Assembly: GCA_036666555.1 (NCBI GenBank)
Contig: JAVWVS010000016.1
Location: 1-48,954 of the forward strand
Reading direction: 5' to 3'
Length of the DNA: 48,954 nt
From: UMGS1251 sp036666555
Lineage (GTDB): Bacteria > Bacillota > Clostridia > Lachnospirales > Lachnospiraceae
Shown: positions 43,208-48,954 of the stretch, piece after piece
How positions within the stretch are numbered: the stretch's first letter is position 1
Layout: every line of letters starts with the position of its first letter
The notes under the pieces: generated by a model
Database searches by the model: none
What the model saw: only the letters and a program-made list of their open reading frames with translations
What the model was told of the DNA's origin: nothing
Position numbers and translations under genes: made by a program

Positions 43208-43477
43208 CTAAACTGCTTTAGCATAGACAGTCTTCGTACTAATACCAGGCAACATCCCAATCTTTCCGGACAGTGCGCTAATCACATCATTTGGCGCATC
43301 CATAGCGATGCTAATAACGGAAACATTTTTCTCCTTGTATGGAATTCCCATACGTCCAAAAATAAAATGACCATATTCGCTCAATAAAGCATTCAGCTTG
43401 TCGATAGAATCATGAGTCGTTATCACAATACCAATAAGTGCAATCCGCGAGTCTTCCGATACATTCACCTTATCCAT
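43208..43477 (-). CDS. TM1266-family protein, putative iron-only hydrogenase system regulator
   Basis: This 89-residue protein matches the small NikR-C/ACT-like TM1266 family that accompanies hydE/hydG/hydF operons (RIALIGIVITTHDSIDKLNALL at the start, GRMGIPYKEKNVSVISIAMD in the middle). It is proposed to regulate hydrogenase maturation. I chose the ATG at 43477 after AGGAGGAG. A longer frame runs backwards into a repeat and is not believed. It is the first gene of the hydE-hydG operon. Confidence 0.88.
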   Translation of the reverse strand: MDKVNVSEDSRIALIGIVITTHDSIDKLNALLSEYGHFIFGRMGIPYKEKNVSVISIAMDAPNDVISALSGKIGMLPGISTKTVYAKAV

Positions 43478-43504
43478 AATCTCCTCCTTGTTAAAAGAAT
43501 AACA

Positions 43505-43582
43505 GGGGACGTAACACTTTTGAAGTTGACTACGTCCCAAATTGTAGTTAGTGGTGCCCCTAATTGTGTTTTGCCCTGTCCC
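43505..43582. repeat. REP-like repeat, copy 2
   Basis: GGGGACGTAACACTTTTGAA...GACTACGTCCC forms an imperfect hairpin, followed by ATTGTAGTTAGTGGTGCCCC and ending CCCTGTCCC. It is almost the same, base for base, as copy 4 read in reverse (47839-47916) and close to copy 3 (47198-47276). It fills most of the space just upstream of the TM1266-hydE-hydG operon. Confidence 0.85.
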
Positions 43583-43598
43583 TAAATGAATAACACAC

Positions 43599-43623
43599 AA
43601 AAAAACCTGCACCAAGGGCGCAG
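43599..43623 (-). terminator. Terminator downstream of the DUF4317 gene
   Basis: On the minus strand CTGCGCC-CTT-GGTGCAG is a 7-bp stem (one G-U), then G and seven T. It lies about 165 nt after the DUF4317 stop. Confidence 0.6.
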
Positions 43624-43788
43624 ATTAAAAGGATATGCTATAAATATTACATTCCTATGTATTTAAGTCTGTGCGCCTTTTTGTTTAGGAAAAACCTTTG
43701 CAATTAGAACGTTTTTATTAGTGTAGCATATGGAAAGCATATATGCAACTATTACGAGACTGTTTTTTGAGTTAAAAGAAAATGGTAA
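43624..43788. other. Non-coding interval after the DUF4317 gene
   Basis: No gene is seen. GGCGCAGA (43617-43624) can pair imperfectly with TCTGTGCGCC (about 43666-43675), which is followed by TTTTT on the + strand. A short imperfect palindrome around GCATAT lies near 43725-43745. The function is unknown. Confidence 0.4.
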
Positions 43789-44949
43789 CTAATTGTTCGC
43801 AATCATTTCCTTGGAGATAGTGGAAGTAATAGTGCGTGCATCCACACCATTTACTTCGATATGGTCATTGACAGCAATTACTAAACATTGTCTTCCATCA
43901 ATGATGCGCGTTTCTACTAAATCGGAGCGATCTGGATTGACTTTAATAATGACATCAGGGGTCTGTATACTGAAAGTGCGCGTATTTGCAATATTGGAAG
44001 CGAGGAGAGAAGTGCGTTCGCCTACATTTTCCTCATAATCTTTGTCAAAATGATCCATTTTTTCATTCGGAATTCCACTTTTGATAAGAAGATGTTTCAC
44101 ATCTGTTTTTGAAAGAGCAAGGGGTTCTGGTATATCCTTGCTGGATTCAATAAGTTCATTTAGGTTTTCATGAATGTTTTTGACAACATCGTAGCTACAA
44201 TCCTCTCCTAACGTTTCTGCAAGGACTGCATGAAAGGATTCTTTTTGGATGTTGGCAGACAATGGTAATGGGCAGCCAAATAATTCTTGAATAAATTCAG
44301 GTTGTAATTCCTCTGGCTTTTTTGAATAATATAGGACGCTATGGATATCTGTGTTTCGATCATTGAATACCGGAAATAAGAATCCTTTTGCAGGAGCTTC
44401 TACCAGCCAATCTCGCATACGGTCTTCAATGCTGTTTTTCTCTGCATTGTAGCTCAGTCCGGCTTTGGTTAATTTAACGGGACAAATACTACAAAGAATG
44501 TATTCGTAAACATTGTCAGACGCATCAAACATTTCGATGCCATCCCGTGAAATGCCGGGAATATCGTAAGCAACATGGATTAAAGTAATGTAATAATTTT
44601 CCCCATAAATATAATTTTCGATAATTTTATCATAGAATTCATTTACGAGTATATCGTCTTTTAATTTACTGTTTTTTAATTGAAGAAGAAAATCCTGTGT
44701 TCCACCGGATAATTCTTGCGCTAATGGGAAATCTAAGTTAAGAAGATTTTTCCCAATGGTTCCCGATAAAGTTTGCTTAAAAATGTCAAAATATTTAAAA
44801 GTTTCTTCCTCAGGTAAGGAGAGAAACGCTTCTTTTAATTCTAATTTTTTCTCTTTTTCGCTATTTACATAACAGCCACAGATGCGGGTGATCGTGCAGT
44901 TTTCAGGGGTGTATTGTTTGCGGATTTCTAAAACTTCTTTTTTATTCAT
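43789..44949 (-). CDS. DUF4317 domain protein
   Basis: This 386-residue protein matches the DUF4317 family, common in Lachnospiraceae and other Clostridia, beginning MNKKEVLEIRKQYTPENCTI and containing ICGCYVNSEKEK. It has no signal peptide or membrane segment. Its function is unknown. It stands alone, 66 nt downstream of lrgB on the same strand. Confidence 0.85.
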   Translation of the reverse strand: MNKKEVLEIRKQYTPENCTITRICGCYVNSEKEKKLELKEAFLSLPEEETFKYFDIFKQTLSGTIGKNLLNLDFPLAQELSGGTQDFLLQLKNSKLKDDILVNEFYDKIIENYIYGENYYITLIHVAYDIPGISRDGIEMFDASDNVYEYILCSICPVKLTKAGLSYNAEKNSIEDRMRDWLVEAPAKGFLFPVFNDRNTDIHSVLYYSKKPEELQPEFIQELFGCPLPLSANIQKESFHAVLAETLGEDCSYDVVKNIHENLNELIESSKDIPEPLALSKTDVKHLLIKSGIPNEKMDHFDKDYEENVGERTSLLASNIANTRTFSIQTPDVIIKVNPDRSDLVETRIIDGRQCLVIAVNDHIEVNGVDARTITSTISKEMIANN

Positions 44950-45015
44950 AATGTGTTATCCTCTTTTATCGATATTATTTTTGGCTAATTTAGCATATAA
45001 AAATTTAATTTACAA

Positions 45016-45702
45016 TTAAAAAGCAGTGAAGAGCATGGAAAATAAAACAGTAATGATTCCACAAATACCGATGGCAAGGCCACTCATAGCACCTTGAATT
45101 TCACCAAGTTCGATGGCTTTTGATGTGCCTACGGCATGGCTACATGCACCGATACTCAATCCGGCAGTCATAGGGTCATTTATTCGAAATATCTTTATGA
45201 GGTAGGGTGCAAGAATGCTTCCAAGAATACCCGTGAAAATGACTGCAACAACGGTTATTGGAACAACACCGCCGTGGCTGCCTGAAATACTGATGGCAAT
45301 CGGGGTGGTGACAGATTTAGGCAATAAGGAAATCGTTATTTTTTCTGATAATCCAAAAAGATGGCAAAGCCCATATACGCTCACCATAGATGTGAGTGAG
45401 CCAACAGAACAACCAATCAAAATTGGTAGGAAATTCTTTTTTAAAATCTCAAACTGAGTGTAGATAGATACGGCCAAACAAGCAGTCGCAGGGGCCAGAA
45501 ACATGTTGATAATAGTGCCACCTACGTTATAAGAGGCAAAAGGAATTCGGAAAATCAGTAAGATACCAATAATAATGACAATGGCAATGAGTAGAGGATT
45601 GCAAAAAACTAATTTTGTTTTCTTTTGTATTTTATCTCCAATCCAGAATGCAAAAATGCTGAGAGCAATTCCAAAAAAAGGAGATTTACACAATTCTAGC
45701 AT
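45016..45702 (-). CDS. lrgB: LrgB family membrane protein
   Basis: This 228-residue membrane protein has the LrgB/CidB pattern: an N-terminal helix set, SLLPKSVTTPIAI, SGSHGGVVPITVV and ACSHAVGTSKAIELGE. LrgAB was first linked to murein hydrolase control; related pairs (PftAB) act as pyruvate transporters in Bacillus. It overlaps lrgA by 7 nt. Confidence 0.93.
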   Translation of the reverse strand: MLELCKSPFFGIALSIFAFWIGDKIQKKTKLVFCNPLLIAIVIIIGILLIFRIPFASYNVGGTIINMFLAPATACLAVSIYTQFEILKKNFLPILIGCSVGSLTSMVSVYGLCHLFGLSEKITISLLPKSVTTPIAISISGSHGGVVPITVVAVIFTGILGSILAPYLIKIFRINDPMTAGLSIGACSHAVGTSKAIELGEIQGAMSGLAIGICGIITVLFSMLFTAF

Positions 45703-46061
45703 GAAGAATCCCTCCTGTTTAAAATTTTCAATGTAAATCTAATGCTATATGCAGTTGCAACAAAGGTCAAAATGGTTGAAATGAAACAGATAAGTATCAG
45801 TTGAATCACATTATTTTTTAAAAGACTAAAATAATTAATCATGCTGACACCGGCGGGAATAAAGAAAAAAGCCATATTGGAAAGAAGAAAATTCGATTTT
45901 TCACGAATGTGTTTTAATTTAAGCGTACCTGTTAAGAATGCCAAAAGTAATAGAATAAGTCCAATTACACTTGCTGGAAAATCAAAAGGAAGAAAATATT
46001 CGACGATATTGCTGAGCCAGCAGATAGTAAATAGAATACCAATTTGTTTGATGATAGTCAT
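45696..46061 (-). CDS. lrgA: LrgA/CidA family holin-like membrane protein
   Basis: This 121-residue protein has four predicted membrane segments and the LrgA family pattern (FPASVIGLILLLLAFL, FFIPAGVSMINYFSLL). It works with LrgB as a two-part transporter or holin-like system. The pair is translationally coupled. No lytTR/lytSR regulator is adjacent. Confidence 0.92.
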   Translation of the reverse strand: MTIIKQIGILFTICWLSNIVEYFLPFDFPASVIGLILLLLAFLTGTLKLKHIREKSNFLLSNMAFFFIPAGVSMINYFSLLKNNVIQLILICFISTILTFVATAYSIRFTLKILNRRDSSC

Positions 46062-46087
46062 AGAAGTACCTCTTTGAAAATTTTTAT

Positions 46088-46121
46088 AAAAAAATCTCTA
46101 AACCAAATTGTTTAGAGATTT
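46088..46121 (-). terminator. Terminator of the tRNA-Arg gene
   Basis: On the minus strand AAATCTCTAAAC pairs perfectly with GTTTAGAGATTT across a 6-nt loop, and the 3' arm runs on into T residues. It begins 6 nt after the tRNA 3' end and lies before lrgA. Confidence 0.8.
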
Positions 46122-46126
46122 CCTAA

Positions 46127-46200
46127 CGTGCGTGAGAAGATTCGAACTCCCGGCCTTTTGGTCCGTAGCCAAACGCTCTATCCAGCTGAGCTACACGCAC
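46127..46200 (-). tRNA. tRNA-Arg (anticodon ACG)
   Basis: The minus strand folds as a full cloverleaf: acceptor GTGCGTG/CACGCAC, D-arm GCTCAGCTGGATAGAGC, anticodon stem TTTGG/CCAAA with loop CTACGGA (anticodon ACG at 46166-46164), and T-loop TTCGAAT. The 3' CCA is not encoded. Confidence 0.97.
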
Positions 46201-46247
46201 ATATGAGTATCTGTACATCACGTTTTGTGAATGTGACAACATTAGAA

Positions 46248-46276
46248 ATTATAAAACAAGATGAATGTTTTGTCAA
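46248..46276 (-). promoter_or_regulatory. Promoter of tRNA-Arg
   Basis: On the minus strand, perfect TTGACA (46276-46271), a 17-nt spacer and perfect TATAAT (46253-46248) lie about 48 nt before the tRNA. Confidence 0.85.
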
Positions 46277-46334
46277 GTAATATCATAGTTATTTTAAAAT
46301 AAAAAATTTTTGTTTCATTTTAAAAAATTTGTAG

Positions 46335-46340
46335 TATAAT
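46335..46340 (+). promoter_or_regulatory. Likely -10 element for the ZIP transporter gene
   Basis: TATAAT lies about 57 nt before the start codon. The -35 region is AT-rich and poorly defined (TTGTTT with a 19-nt spacer). Confidence 0.4.
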
Positions 46341-46396
46341 GCAAATATGAGAACCATAATCAAAATGAATAGAGAACTGAAATGGAGGAGGAATAG

Positions 46397-47188
46397 ATGG
46401 GAGCAGTAGTATGGGCAGCGTATGGAACAGGATTCACATTTTTAATGACAACATTAGGGGCAGCAGTAGTATTTTTCTTCCGAAAGGACATGAAGGAAAA
46501 TGTACAACGGGTATTTTTGGGTTTTGCGGCCGGAGTAATGATTGCGGCATCGGTTTGGTCACTCCTTATGCCGGCAATTGAGCAAGCGGAGGCAAAAGGC
46601 AGTGTGGGATGGATTCCGGCAGCAGGCGGATTTGTATTGGGTGGATTGTTTCTGTTGGGGATGGACACATTTTTACCGCATTTACATCCGGGAACTACCG
46701 AACCAGAGGGTGCGACCACCTCTTGGAGGCGCACAACAATGCTTGTACTTGCGGTAACGCTCCATAACATTCCAGAGGGAATGGCGGTTGGGCTATCCTT
46801 TGCATTGGCAGCACAACAAGGTGGCAATAAGGCCCTTTATGCAGCTGCATTTGCATTGGCAATAGGAATAGGAATTCAAAACTTTCCAGAAGGTGCTGCC
46901 ATTTCACTTCCCCTTCGACAAGAAGGGTTTAGTAGGATGAAAGCATTCGTTTGCGGTAGCCTATCTGGCATTGTAGAACCAATATTTGGAATTGCAGTTA
47001 CTCTAATAGCATCACAAATTGAACCACTCATGCCGTGGTTACTATCTTTTGCAGCAGGAGCAATGATATATGTGGTGGTAGAAGAACTCATTCCAGAAGC
47101 ACATCTGGGGGAACACTCAAATGTTGGAACATTGGGAGTAATGGTGGGGTTTCTGGTGATGATGATATTAGATGTAGCATTGGGATAA
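46397..47188 (+). CDS. ZIP family divalent metal transporter
   Basis: This 263-residue membrane protein has the ZIP signature helices with metal ligands: VTLHNIPEGMAVG and GIQNFPEGAAIS, then a VEELIPEAH segment. ZIP proteins take up zinc, iron or manganese. It is monocistronic, with GGAGG 7 nt before the ATG. Its stop codon lies at the edge of the stem of REP-like copy 3. Confidence 0.94.
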   Translation: MGAVVWAAYGTGFTFLMTTLGAAVVFFFRKDMKENVQRVFLGFAAGVMIAASVWSLLMPAIEQAEAKGSVGWIPAAGGFVLGGLFLLGMDTFLPHLHPGTTEPEGATTSWRRTTMLVLAVTLHNIPEGMAVGLSFALAAQQGGNKALYAAAFALAIGIGIQNFPEGAAISLPLRQEGFSRMKAFVCGSLSGIVEPIFGIAVTLIASQIEPLMPWLLSFAAGAMIYVVVEELIPEAHLGEHSNVGTLGVMVGFLVMMILDVALG

Positions 47189-47197
47189 ACTACAGTT

Positions 47198-47276
47198 GGG
47201 GACGTAACACTTTTACAGTTGACTACGTCCCCAACTGTAGTTAGTGGTGTCCCTGATTGCAATTTGACCTGTCCCC
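47198..47276. repeat. REP-like repeat, copy 3
   Basis: A 19-bp perfect outer stem (AACTACAGTTGGGGACGTA with TACGTCCCCAACTGTAGTT, 47188-47242) is followed by AGTGGTGTCCCTGATTGC and ends CTGTCCCC. It lies between the convergent ZIP and NUDIX genes, overlaps the 3' end of the NUDIX gene, and may serve as their terminator. Confidence 0.85.
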
Positions 47277-47737
47277 AATGACACACCATTCAATATGGCT
47301 TCGACGAGGGTATCCCCTGTATATCGTAGTTTTAATGAGAAAAAGGGTATATCTTCTTCTATAAGGTTAAGAAAAATGTGATCACCTGTCCATAATGGAA
47401 GTGTTAAAATCTTCTTTTTTTCAATCCATTGAAGTGTTCCTTCGTCACATTCTGTGAGGGTCCCTTGAAAGTTATTAGAGGTATATAGGCACATATATTC
47501 AGGGGAGCATTTGTCGGAAAGAAAAGTAATAAGTCCTCGAAAGCGGTAGGAAATCAAGGTGAGCCCCGTTTCTTCTTTGACTTCTCTAAGTAGACAATCT
47601 TCAGGACTTTCCCCATATTCAAAATGTCCACCAACACCAATCCATTTATCTTTGTTGATATCATGTTCTTTTGCAATGCGATGAAGCATAAGATACTGGT
47701 TGTTTTTTTCAATATAGCAAAGAGTTGTTAAGTTCAT
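47213..47737 (-). CDS. NUDIX hydrolase (MutT-like) with repeat-derived C-terminus
   Basis: This 174-residue protein has a complete NUDIX box G-x5-E-x7-REVKEETGL, starting at GHFEYGESPED. It probably hydrolyses an oxidised or modified nucleoside diphosphate compound. I chose the ATG at 47737, after GGAAAGGA. The last 20 or so residues (from GTGQIAI to GRSQL) are read from REP-like copy 3, not from family sequence, so the original stop has probably been replaced. The enzyme core appears intact. Confidence 0.88.
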   Translation of the reverse strand: MNLTTLCYIEKNNQYLMLHRIAKEHDINKDKWIGVGGHFEYGESPEDCLLREVKEETGLTLISYRFRGLITFLSDKCSPEYMCLYTSNNFQGTLTECDEGTLQWIEKKKILTLPLWTGDHIFLNLIEEDIPFFSLKLRYTGDTLVEAILNGVSLGTGQIAIRDTTNYSWGRSQL

Positions 47738-47838
47738 AATAAAATGTCCTTTCCGAAGAGATATAAGTAGAAAAACAGAAAAATCTAAGTTTAAGTTTAT
47801 CATGTAAAAAAAAGTGTGTCCATATATAAAATGAAAAA

Positions 47839-47916
47839 GGGACAGGGCAAAGTTTAATTAGGGGCACCATTAACTGCAATTGGGGACGTAGTCAACTTCA
47901 AAAGTGTTACGTCCCC
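47839..47916. repeat. REP-like repeat, copy 4 (inverted relative to copies 2 and 3)
   Basis: It begins GGGACAGGGCAAAG, continues AGGGGCACCATTAACTGCA, and ends with the hairpin GGGGACGTAGTCAACTT...AAGTGTTACGTCCCC. Its reverse complement matches copy 2 almost throughout. It ends 15 nt before the methyltransferase start codon. Confidence 0.85.
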
Positions 47917-47931
47917 AGTTAAGGAGGGAAT

Positions 47932-48396
47932 ATGAGATTTTATCAAGTATATAAGACCCCCATTGGAGAAATTACGCTTGTTTGTAAGGAAAAGGTGATT
48001 ACGGAGCTTTCTTTTGGCGAGAAGTATTTGAAGGATGGTATTCGGCGAGAAACGGAATTGCTTTGCCGTGGGGCGAAGCAATTAACGGAGTATTTTGAGG
48101 GACATCGGAAACAGTTTTCCCTTCCATTAGAACCAGAGGGTACAGAGTTTCAAAAGCGTGTGTGGACGGAATTGCAGAGGATTCCTTACGGTGAGACTAG
48201 GAGTTATAAGGAGATTGCGTGTGCAGTGGGAAATGCCAATGCCTGTCGTGCAGTAGGCACGGCAAATAATCGAAATCCAATTGCTATTTTGATTCCGTGT
48301 CATAGGGTTATTGGAAGTAATGGGGCGTTGATTGGATATGCCGGAGGGTTACATACAAAGGATTATTTGCTTCGATTGGAAAAGGGTTCTTTTTGA
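47932..48396 (+). CDS. ogt: Methylated-DNA-[protein]-cysteine S-methyltransferase
   Basis: This 154-residue protein has the acceptor C123 in IPCHRVIG, the helix-turn-helix segment RIPYGETRSYKEIA and the FQKRVWTEL start of the catalytic domain. It repairs O6-alkylguanine by transferring the alkyl group to its own cysteine. A GGAGGG site lies directly after the repeat, so its promoter must lie in or before the repeat. The 3' end overlaps the convergent XRE gene by 34 nt. Confidence 0.95.
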   Translation: MRFYQVYKTPIGEITLVCKEKVITELSFGEKYLKDGIRRETELLCRGAKQLTEYFEGHRKQFSLPLEPEGTEFQKRVWTELQRIPYGETRSYKEIACAVGNANACRAVGTANNRNPIAILIPCHRVIGSNGALIGYAGGLHTKDYLLRLEKGSF

Positions 48397-48590
48397 TCAG
48401 TGAGTGCGAGCAAGTAATCGGTACTGGTATGGTAATAATTGGCTAACTTGATTAAGTAATCTACAGGGATGGAACGAATACCTTTTTCATAGCGACGATA
48501 AACCTCCCGTTGACAAGTTAGATAATCAGCAATCTGTTGTTGCGTAAAATCATGATCAATTCTCAAATCTTCTAAGCGTTTTAAATACAT
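48363..48590 (-). CDS. XRE-family helix-turn-helix regulator
   Basis: This 75-residue protein is almost entirely a Cro/C1-type HTH domain (FTQQQIADYLTCQREVYRRYE, then DYLIKLANYYHTSTDYLL). It is probably a DNA-binding repressor. Its target could be its own promoter or the divergent small gene at 48698. Confidence 0.92.
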   Translation of the reverse strand: MYLKRLEDLRIDHDFTQQQIADYLTCQREVYRRYEKGIRSIPVDYLIKLANYYHTSTDYLLALTDQKEPFSNRSK

Positions 48591-48697
48591 AGTATCACCT
48601 CTTATTTAAGCTATCATTTAGTGGCACAATAAAATGGAAAATACTACCAATTAGTTGCTAAAAGACACAAAAAGTTGCAAAGAAAGGAAGAGAAAAT

Positions 48698-48874
48698 ATG
48701 AAAAAATTAACGAAGGAGCAGACACAACGTACTTTGGAGCTATTATTTTTGAATGACGAAGAATATTATGAACGATTTCTATCAAAAATGTCTAGAGAAG
48801 AATTTAAGAGTTTTTTAAAAGAGTGTCCAGAGTTTTTGGAGGATCACCCGGAGTTTTTGGAAGAAAAAGAATAG
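48698..48874 (+). CDS. Small acidic protein of unknown function
   Basis: This 58-residue frame starts MKKLTKEQTQ after AAAGGAAGAG and ends with TAG. It is rich in Glu, Leu and Phe, likely helical, with two similar segments (CPEFLEDH and HPEFLEEKE) near the end. No family was recognised. The ribosome binding site and the divergent arrangement with the XRE gene support it as real. Confidence 0.7.
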   Translation: MKKLTKEQTQRTLELLFLNDEEYYERFLSKMSREEFKSFLKECPEFLEDHPEFLEEKE

Positions 48875-48876
48875 TG

Positions 48877-48905
48877 TTGACCTAAAAATATGGTTGTCAT
48901 ATAAC
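48877..48905 (+). promoter_or_regulatory. Candidate promoter near the right edge
   Basis: TTGACC (48877-48882), a 17-nt spacer and TATAAC (48900-48905) point rightward out of the window. The gene it would serve is not included. Confidence 0.45.
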
Positions 48906-48954
48906 CTGACTTTGGTATCAGACATTAAAAAATGGTGATAACTTATCTCAAGAT

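Noticed and set aside
43478..43615. 46-codon upstream extension of the TM1266-family gene
   Set aside because: It is a translation of REP-like copy 2 and its flanks; AGGAGGAG directly precedes the ATG at 43477.
40599..47916. Repeated hairpins considered as a CRISPR array or insertion sequence
   Set aside because: Spacing is irregular over kilobases, orientation differs, there are no regular spacers, no cas genes and no transposase frame.

Overview
The window is AT-rich Gram-positive DNA with strong AGGAGG ribosome binding sites, tightly packed operons, oxygen-sensitive enzymes (iron-sulfur serine dehydratase, [FeFe]-hydrogenase maturases, selenium/molybdenum hydroxylase factors) and a DUF4317 protein. 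This points to a strictly anaerobic Clostridia species, probably related to Lachnospiraceae. That placement is inferred from gene content and style, not from a marker gene.

Region 1 (about 0.1-22.9 kb) is a purine (uric acid/xanthine type) degradation island. A leftward pair, ygeX (2,3-diaminopropionate ammonia-lyase) and ridA, diverges from a long rightward operon. That operon encodes an NCS2 purine permease, three amidohydrolase-superfamily enzymes (one dihydropyrimidinase-like, one SsnA-like), a three-subunit molybdenum hydroxylase, a PreA-like flavo-iron-sulfur protein, a YgeY-like M20 hydrolase, an M19 dipeptidase and a sirtuin. It continues with cofactor genes (YqeB-YqeC fusion, MocA-like, XdhC-like, a small NTPase), a FecCD-type ABC importer that probably carries molybdate or tungstate, and a short ModE-like regulator. 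The divergent control region has two near-consensus promoters around a 7-2-7 palindrome. Each promoter is followed at once by a related terminator-like hairpin, and a third copy of the hairpin lies in front of hydA.

Region 2 (23.0-40.6 kb) begins with a secreted NlpC/P60 protein and a leftward serine dehydratase pair. A tandem glycine riboswitch then precedes glyA-gcvT-gcvH-gcvPA-gcvPB-lpdA. With no visible terminator, the same strand continues into folC, folE, an HD protein, folP, a folB-folK fusion, a formate/nitrite-family channel, a CPBP protease and an unknown protein. It ends at a 28-bp perfect hairpin.

Together regions 1 and 2 suggest a coherent metabolism. Purine carbon and nitrogen would flow to diaminopropionate, pyruvate, ammonia, glycine and C1-folate, with formate as a possible exit.

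Region 3 (40.6-49.0 kb) is mixed. It holds a TM1266-hydE-hydG hydrogenase maturation operon, a DUF4317 gene, lrgAB, tRNA-Arg(ACG), a ZIP metal transporter, a NUDIX hydrolase, an O6-alkylguanine methyltransferase, an XRE regulator and a 58-residue acidic protein. It also carries three full copies and one core-only copy of a roughly 78-bp REP-like repeat (GGGGACGTA...GTCCC). One copy supplies the last 20 or so codons of the NUDIX gene, and others sit directly in front of the TM1266-hydE-hydG operon and the methyltransferase gene.
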